DNA from: Limosilactobacillus fermentum
Lineage (GTDB): Bacteria > Bacillota > Bacilli > Lactobacillales > Lactobacillaceae
DNA length: 64,000 bases
Direction of reading: 5' to 3'
Assembly: GCF_013394085.1 (NCBI RefSeq)
Contig: NZ_CP040910.1
Coordinates: 1,230,905-1,294,904 of the forward strand
A program made the position numbers and the translations under genes. Positions 60,500 through 64,000 of the stretch are shown in pieces (position 1 is the first letter of the stretch; every line of letters starts with the position of its first letter). The notes beneath the pieces are model-generated. The model made no database searches. It was not told where the DNA came from and saw only the letters and a list, made by a program, of their open reading frames with translations.

Positions 60500-61789
60500 T
60501 TAGTTCTCCTTTCGTTGGTAAACCACTTGGCCGTCAACCATCGTCATCACGGTTTGCCCGTAGACGGTCATCCCGGTAAAGGGTGAATTGATTCCCTTGG
60601 ACAGGTAGTCACGCTGGTCGATAACGTAGGGGTGGTTGAGGTCAAAGACGGCGATGTCGGCGGGCTTACCGACCTCTAAGTGACCGGCTTCGGTCAGGTT
60701 AAAGGCTTCGGCGGGGTTGGTGGCCATCAGGTCCAAGAGCCGCTCTAGCTTCAAGAGCCCGGTCTTGACTAACTTGGTGTACAACAGGGCGAAGGCCGTT
60801 TCACTGCCGGTGATCCCGTTGGCCGCGCAGCAAAAGTCACGACCCTTATCTTCTTCGGTGTGCGGGGCGTGGTCGGTAGCGATCATGTCAACCGTGCCAT
60901 CGTTTAAAGCCGCCACCAGGGCGCGCCGGTCTGCTTCGTGGCGTAGTGGTGGGTTCATCTTGTAGTTGCTATCGTGACCGTCAATGCACTGGTCGGACAA
61001 GAGCAGGTGGTGTGGGGTCGCCTCGCAAGTCACCCGGACGCAGTTTTGCTTGGCGAAGTGGATCATCGCCAGGCTGTCCTTGGTGGAGACGTGACAGACG
61101 TGGTAGTGGACCCCAGTGGCCTTGGCCAGGGCGAGGTCGCGAGCGACTTGGGCGGATTCGACTACTTCCGGGGCGCCGGGTAGTCCCAGGTAGCGGGACC
61201 GGTCCCCTTCCGTCATCACGCCGCCAAAGAGCAGCGATTCGTCCTCCACGTGGGCGGCTAACGGTAGGCCCACCGCCTTAGCGGCCTGCATGGCCCGGTA
61301 CATCGTCCCCGCCGCTTGGACCCCGTTACCGTCGTTGGAAACGGCGAAGGCCCCGGCCTGCTTGACGCCGGCCATGTCAACCACCTCATCGCTAGTCCGG
61401 TCGGTCGTGATCGCCGAGTACTGGGCGATGTGAACCAGGCCGTCCTGCTTATTTTTAGCGACTATCTGGGCCACCTTGGCCGGGGTGTCCGGTACCGGGT
61501 CGACGTTTGGCATCGCCCCAACCGTGGTGAAGCCGCCGTGAGCCGCGGCGGCCGATCCGGTCTTGATCGTTTCCTTTTCAGTTTGGCCCGGCTCGCGGTA
61601 GTGGACGTGCACGTCGACTAAACCGGGGCTGACCAGGAGGTTGCCGGCGTCGAGTTCGTCGTAATCATCGTCTAGGTACTCGTGGAGGTCCTTGCCAATT
61701 GCCCGGATGATCCCGTCTTCCACCAGGACGTCTTCTTTAACCAGGCGGCCATCGTTGTAGACGGTCCCGTTTTTAATTAGGGTTTTCAT
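60500..61789 (-). CDS. pyrC: Dihydroorotase
   Basis: 429 aa, type I amidohydrolase. Metal ligands are in [20 protein letters not shown], and further His in [18 protein letters not shown] and the Asp of [14 protein letters not shown]. It cyclises N-carbamoyl-aspartate to dihydroorotate. Its ATG overlaps the pyrB stop by one base, so the pyr genes are translationally coupled. Confidence 0.95.
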   Translation of the reverse strand: MKTLIKNGTVYNDGRLVKEDVLVEDGIIRAIGKDLHEYLDDDYDELDAGNLLVSPGLVDVHVHYREPGQTEKETIKTGSAAAAHGGFTTVGAMPNVDPVPDTPAKVAQIVAKNKQDGLVHIAQYSAITTDRTSDEVVDMAGVKQAGAFAVSNDGNGVQAAGTMYRAMQAAKAVGLPLAAHVEDESLLFGGVMTEGDRSRYLGLPGAPEVVESAQVARDLALAKATGVHYHVCHVSTKDSLAMIHFAKQNCVRVTCEATPHHLLLSDQCIDGHDSNYKMNPPLRHEADRRALVAALNDGTVDMIATDHAPHTEEDKGRDFCCAANGITGSETAFALLYTKLVKTGLLKLERLLDLMATNPAEAFNLTEAGHLEVGKPADIAVFDLNHPYVIDQRDYLSKGINSPFTGMTVYGQTVMTMVDGQVVYQRKEN

Positions 61790-62754
61790 TATTCCAAGCC
61801 CCCCAGTTTGCGACCGCGCAGTACGGCTTCTAACATCGCCATCCGCATGAAGACCCCGTTTTTCATTTGGGCGACGAAGGCCGACTTTGGGGCTTCGACT
61901 AAGGAGTCGGCTAGTTCAACGCCCCGGTTAATCGGGCCCGGGTGCATGATGATCGTGTCCGGCTTGAGCAGGGCGTAGCGTTCCTCGTTGATCCCGTATT
62001 GCTTGTGGTAGTCCGCCGCCGAGAAGTCCCCTTCGTAAGCATCGCCGGCGTGGCGTTCGTGTTGGACCCGTAAGAGCATCATGACGTCGACTTCTTCGAC
62101 CAGTTCGTCGATCGGTAAGAACTTGCCGTACTTGTCAAAGGCGTGGTCGTACCAATATTCCGGGCCGGAGAAGTACACTTCGGCGCCGAGCTTGTTTAAG
62201 ATTTCCATGTTGGAGCGGGCCACCCGGGAGTTGGTGATGTCGCCGACGATCGCCACCTTGAGGCCCTTAAAGTGGCCAAAGTGTTCGTGGATGGTCATGA
62301 TGTCTAGCATGCATTGGGATGGGTGTTGACCAGAGCCGTCACCACCGTTCACGATCCCCAGGCCTAGGTAGTGGCCCGCCCCCGGGTTGATCAGTGGCAG
62401 GTAGTAGTCGTTTTCGGGCGCCCGGATCACCGTTAGGTCAACGCCTAAGGCATCCAGGGTTAAGCAGGTGTCATAAAGGGTTTCGCCCTTTTTAATCGAG
62501 GAGTGGGACGCGTCGAAGGGGATTTCGGTTAAGCCCAGCTTCTTTTCGGCCATCGCAAAGGAGGTGTGGGTGCGCGTCGAGTTTTCAAAGAACATGTTGG
62601 TCACGTAAACCGGCTGGCTAAGTTTCGGTGTCGGCGCGCCGTTCTTGAATTCTTCGGCCCGGGCAATCAGGGCGTTGACTTGGTCAGTCGTTAAATCCTC
62701 CACGGAAACAAAGTGTGGTAAAGAAACCAGTTGTTCAACGAGTTGGGTGGTCAT
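61789..62754 (-). CDS. pyrB: Aspartate carbamoyltransferase catalytic subunit
   Basis: About 321 aa from ATG 62752-62754, behind AAGGAGAATG. The frame is open upstream to 62943, but that stretch is the attenuator leader. Carbamoyl-phosphate site [24 protein letters not shown]-type loop, [18 protein letters not shown] (aspartate/phosphate site) and [17 protein letters not shown]. It joins carbamoyl phosphate and aspartate. First gene of the operon; no pyrI regulatory subunit, as usual in Firmicutes. Confidence 0.95.
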   Translation of the reverse strand: MTTQLVEQLVSLPHFVSVEDLTTDQVNALIARAEEFKNGAPTPKLSQPVYVTNMFFENSTRTHTSFAMAEKKLGLTEIPFDASHSSIKKGETLYDTCLTLDALGVDLTVIRAPENDYYLPLINPGAGHYLGLGIVNGGDGSGQHPSQCMLDIMTIHEHFGHFKGLKVAIVGDITNSRVARSNMEILNKLGAEVYFSGPEYWYDHAFDKYGKFLPIDELVEEVDVMMLLRVQHERHAGDAYEGDFSAADYHKQYGINEERYALLKPDTIIMHPGPINRGVELADSLVEAPKSAFVAQMKNGVFMRMAMLEAVLRGRKLGGLE

Positions 62755-62788
62755 GAGACATTCTCCTTTTCTGTACCCCAAAGAAAAA

Positions 62789-62826
62789 ACCTCCCCGGGG
62801 CAACTTGGCGCTGCTCCAGGGAGGTT
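62789..62826 (-). terminator. pyr attenuator terminator T2
   Basis: Leftward AACCTCCC ... GGGAGGTT stem with GCTCC inside, followed by TTTTTTC. It stands directly upstream of the pyrB ribosome binding site, so reading through it is required for pyr expression. Confidence 0.85.
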
Positions 62827-62869
62827 AATCGTTACCACTACCGTCTTTAATCCGGAAAGCGTAACCATT

Positions 62870-62887
62870 TTGCCCTCGCTGGAGCAA
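62870..62887 (-). promoter_or_regulatory. PyrR-binding hairpin 2
   Basis: Leftward TTGC-TCCAGCGAGG-GCAA: the core matches the PyrR-binding consensus UCCNGNGAGG and is closed by a UUGC/GCAA stem. Its GCTCCAG segment is complementary to CTGGAGC in T2, as needed for an antiterminator switch. Confidence 0.75.
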
Positions 62888-62920
62888 TTTGATGGTTTAT
62901 TCTCTGCTGTCCCAAAAGAA

Positions 62921-62953
62921 AACCCTCCACTCGCATTCCGCAAGTGAAGGGTT
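62921..62953 (-). terminator. pyr attenuator terminator T1
   Basis: Leftward AACCCTTCACTTGCGGAATG and CGAGTGGAGGGTT form a long stem followed by TTCTTTT. Confidence 0.85.
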
Positions 62954-62992
62954 CAACGGTGGCCCAAACTGGGCAATTTCTCCGTTACCTTT

Positions 62993-63010
62993 CTAGCCTC
63001 ACGGGACTAG
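62993..63010 (-). promoter_or_regulatory. PyrR-binding hairpin 1
   Basis: Leftward CTAG-TCCCGTGAGG-CTAG: AGTCCCGTGAGGCT fits the PyrR consensus ARUCCNGNGAGGYU exactly, in a CUAG/CUAG-closed loop. It lies about 40 bp ahead of T1. UMP-bound PyrR would stabilise it and so favour termination. Confidence 0.88.
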
Positions 63011-63034
63011 CTTAAAGGACATCTGATTGCTAAT

Positions 63035-63063
63035 AATGTACCCCTTCTATAGGGGGTTGTCAA
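63035..63063 (-). promoter_or_regulatory. pyr operon promoter
   Basis: Leftward TTGACA (63058-63063), 17-bp spacer, TACATT (63035-63040), an excellent sigma-A promoter for the attenuated leader. The spacer ACCCCCTATAGAAGGGG is itself near-palindromic. Confidence 0.85.
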
Positions 63064-63089
63064 GGCTTGGTCATCAAAGTTTTGATTGA

Positions 63090-63545
63090 TCACCCGTTAA
63101 CCTTCAGGTCGGCGTTTAACACGTCGGTGATCAACATGTGGCCCGGGGCGTGGGTAATCACCAGCGGCAGCTTACTTTGCATGATCGCGTTTTGCGGGGT
63201 CACCCCACAGGGCCAAAAGACCGGCAGCTCCCCGTCTTTGATTGTGACCGGATCACCGTAATCGGGCTGGAACAGGTCTTTGATCCCTAACGAAGCGGGG
63301 TCGCCAACGTGGATCGGTGCCCCGTGGACCCTAGGCATCGCCGCCGTCACCTCCACCGCCTTAGCTACCTGGCTAGCCGGGATTGGTCGCATCGACACCA
63401 CCATGTTACCGTGCAGGGCGCCGGCACCTTGCAGGGGTAAGTTGGTGTTATACATCGGCACGTTGACCTCCTCGGTGATGTGGCGCACCTCGATGCCGGC
63501 TGCCAGCAATTCGGCCTCAAACGAAAAGCTACCACCGATCAAAAA
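63090..63545 (-). pseudogene. DUF1445 / putative hydro-lyase, 5' truncated
   Basis: 150 aa C-terminal part of a family usually about 260 aa. [20 protein letters not shown] begins abruptly after an in-frame TAG, then [51 protein letters not shown] and [19 protein letters not shown], all family motifs. The front third is absent and a strong hairpin replaces it at 63550. Relatives act on D-glutamate or similar acids. Its stop is 27 bp from the pyr promoter. Confidence 0.8.
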
Positions 63546-63549
63546 CTAA

Positions 63550-63589
63550 AAAACGACTGATACTCATCAACGTTAGTATCAGTCGTTTC
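63550..63589. terminator. Strong hairpin between gene remnants
   Basis: AAACGACTGATACT and AGTATCAGTCGTTT form a perfect 14-bp stem with a loop of about 10 nt and A/T runs on both sides; after the leftward gene at 63663 it is a terminator, and it marks the truncation point of the DUF1445 gene. Confidence 0.8.
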
Positions 63590-63662
63590 CTATTTATCTA
63601 GAAATCATAAATATGCAATTCTTATCTTAAATCTGACAAAATCTACTATATTCTTTCTAAAT

Positions 63663-63998
63663 CTAATCGTCTTCAATATTAGCATAATAATCAGCGGAAG
63701 ACATCGTTTCTGGCAAAGCGGTGTTAAATGCTTTATTATTACTATCATTTAAGTAGGCATAATCGCCATTAGCTAATTTAACAGCTAAGCCTATTCCAAT
63801 GTTTTGTAGAGAAGTACCATTTTGATATTTAGCACTCCATTCAGTAATATGAACTGATGGATCTGGAGCTACTCCTGTTGAAACGGCCTTTGTAGTAAAC
63901 AACTCAGGATATTTTTTTTGAAGTTCATCCAAGTATTTACCACCATAGTTCTTTTGTCCTTCACCACCACCACGAGTGTAGGCAAAGTAAATTTGATT
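63663..63998 (-). CDS. AT-rich protein, C-terminal 111 residues
   Basis: The frame is open to the right edge: NQIYFAYTRGGGEGQKNYGG then KYLDELQKKYPELF and on to SADYYANIEDD. A TTG at 63930-63932 could be called a start, but the frame continues upstream without a stop, so this is the end of a longer gene. Base composition is markedly AT-richer than the pyr region, which suggests acquisition. I do not recognise a family. Confidence 0.6.
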   Translation of the reverse strand, partial: NQIYFAYTRGGGEGQKNYGGKYLDELQKKYPELFTTKAVSTGVAPDPSVHITEWSAKYQNGTSLQNIGIGLAVKLANGDYAYLNDSNNKAFNTALPETMSSADYYANIEDD

Positions 63999-64000
63999 AG

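Noticed and set aside
60499-60537. Upstream ATG for carA
   Set aside because: It overlaps pyrC and lacks a site; the GTG at 60496-60498 follows AAAGGAGAAC and aligns with the family N-terminus.
62755-62943. N-terminal extension of PyrB by 63 residues
   Set aside because: The stretch is the attenuator leader with two PyrR loops and terminators; the ATG at 62752-62754 has a good ribosome binding site and gives the normal enzyme length.
1-64000. tRNA, rRNA or prophage genes
   Set aside because: No cloverleaf-like TTCGAATC context, rRNA core sequence or phage structural or integrase gene was recognised; only RNase P RNA was found among stable RNAs.

Overview
The window looks like chromosome of a heterofermentative lactobacillus, most likely Limosilactobacillus fermentum or a close relative. 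The evidence is fairly GC-rich coding sequence, Gram-positive ribosome binding sites, Lactobacillaceae-type proteins (EbsA-like, GpsB, DUF1002, KxYKxGKxW adhesin), a mevalonate pathway, and Bacillales-like gene neighbourhoods (dinG-ypmB-asnS-dnaD; rnpB-gpsB-ypsA/recU-pbp1A; ebsA-lspA-rluD). The species name is inferred from general resemblance, not from a search.

Layout. 0-9 kb: an HD hydrolase, YaaA, a DegV protein, the ribosome-quality-control factor RqcH, and a redox operon (aldo/keto reductase with a frameshift, acetyltransferase, membrane-anchored flavodoxin, ferric-reductase-like flavocytochrome). 9-16 kb: an alpha-carbonic anhydrase lacking a signal peptide, then lspA-rluD followed by a carbamoyl-phosphate synthetase-like pair whose active sites are destroyed although both frames stay open. 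16-18.5 kb: nitroreductase and an amino-acid ABC permease and binding protein. 18.5-22 kb: an AT-richer scar in which an IS3-family element joins a truncated glycosyltransferase to a truncated serine-rich KxYKxGKxW adhesin, probably the remains of an accessory-Sec glycoprotein locus. 22-30 kb: amidase, a truncated YfcC-type transporter, an RNA methyltransferase, Nudix and HerA-like proteins, a TetM/EF-G-like GTPase and RNase P RNA. 30-44 kb: cell division, wall, recombination and replication housekeeping genes. 44-48 kb: the lower mevalonate pathway. 48-53 kb: a pstB pseudogene truncated by an IS200/IS605 element whose tnpB is itself split by an IS3-family element. 53-63 kb: rRNA methyltransferase, HAD phosphatase and the pyrB-pyrC-carA-carB-pyrD operon behind two tandem PyrR attenuators. 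The end holds a truncated DUF1445 gene and an AT-rich fragment.

Two system-level points stand out. First, an intact pyrimidine CPS (carA/carB, 56-60 kb) coexists with a paralogous CPS-like pair (9.8-13.4 kb) that has lost the glutaminase Cys and His, the first ATP-grasp glycine-rich loop and metal ligands, most of the second ATP-grasp domain and the allosteric domain; it sits after lspA-rluD, where many Firmicutes carry the pyr operon. Second, a family of nested ~110-120 bp imperfect palindromes occurs at about nine intergenic sites, usually beside a terminator. Its outer arms differ between copies yet remain complementary, and at 36.3-36.8 kb it is amplified in tandem with a 119-bp period.

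The region is decaying in places: at least seven genes or transposases are interrupted or truncated by frameshift, nonsense mutation, deletion or IS insertion.
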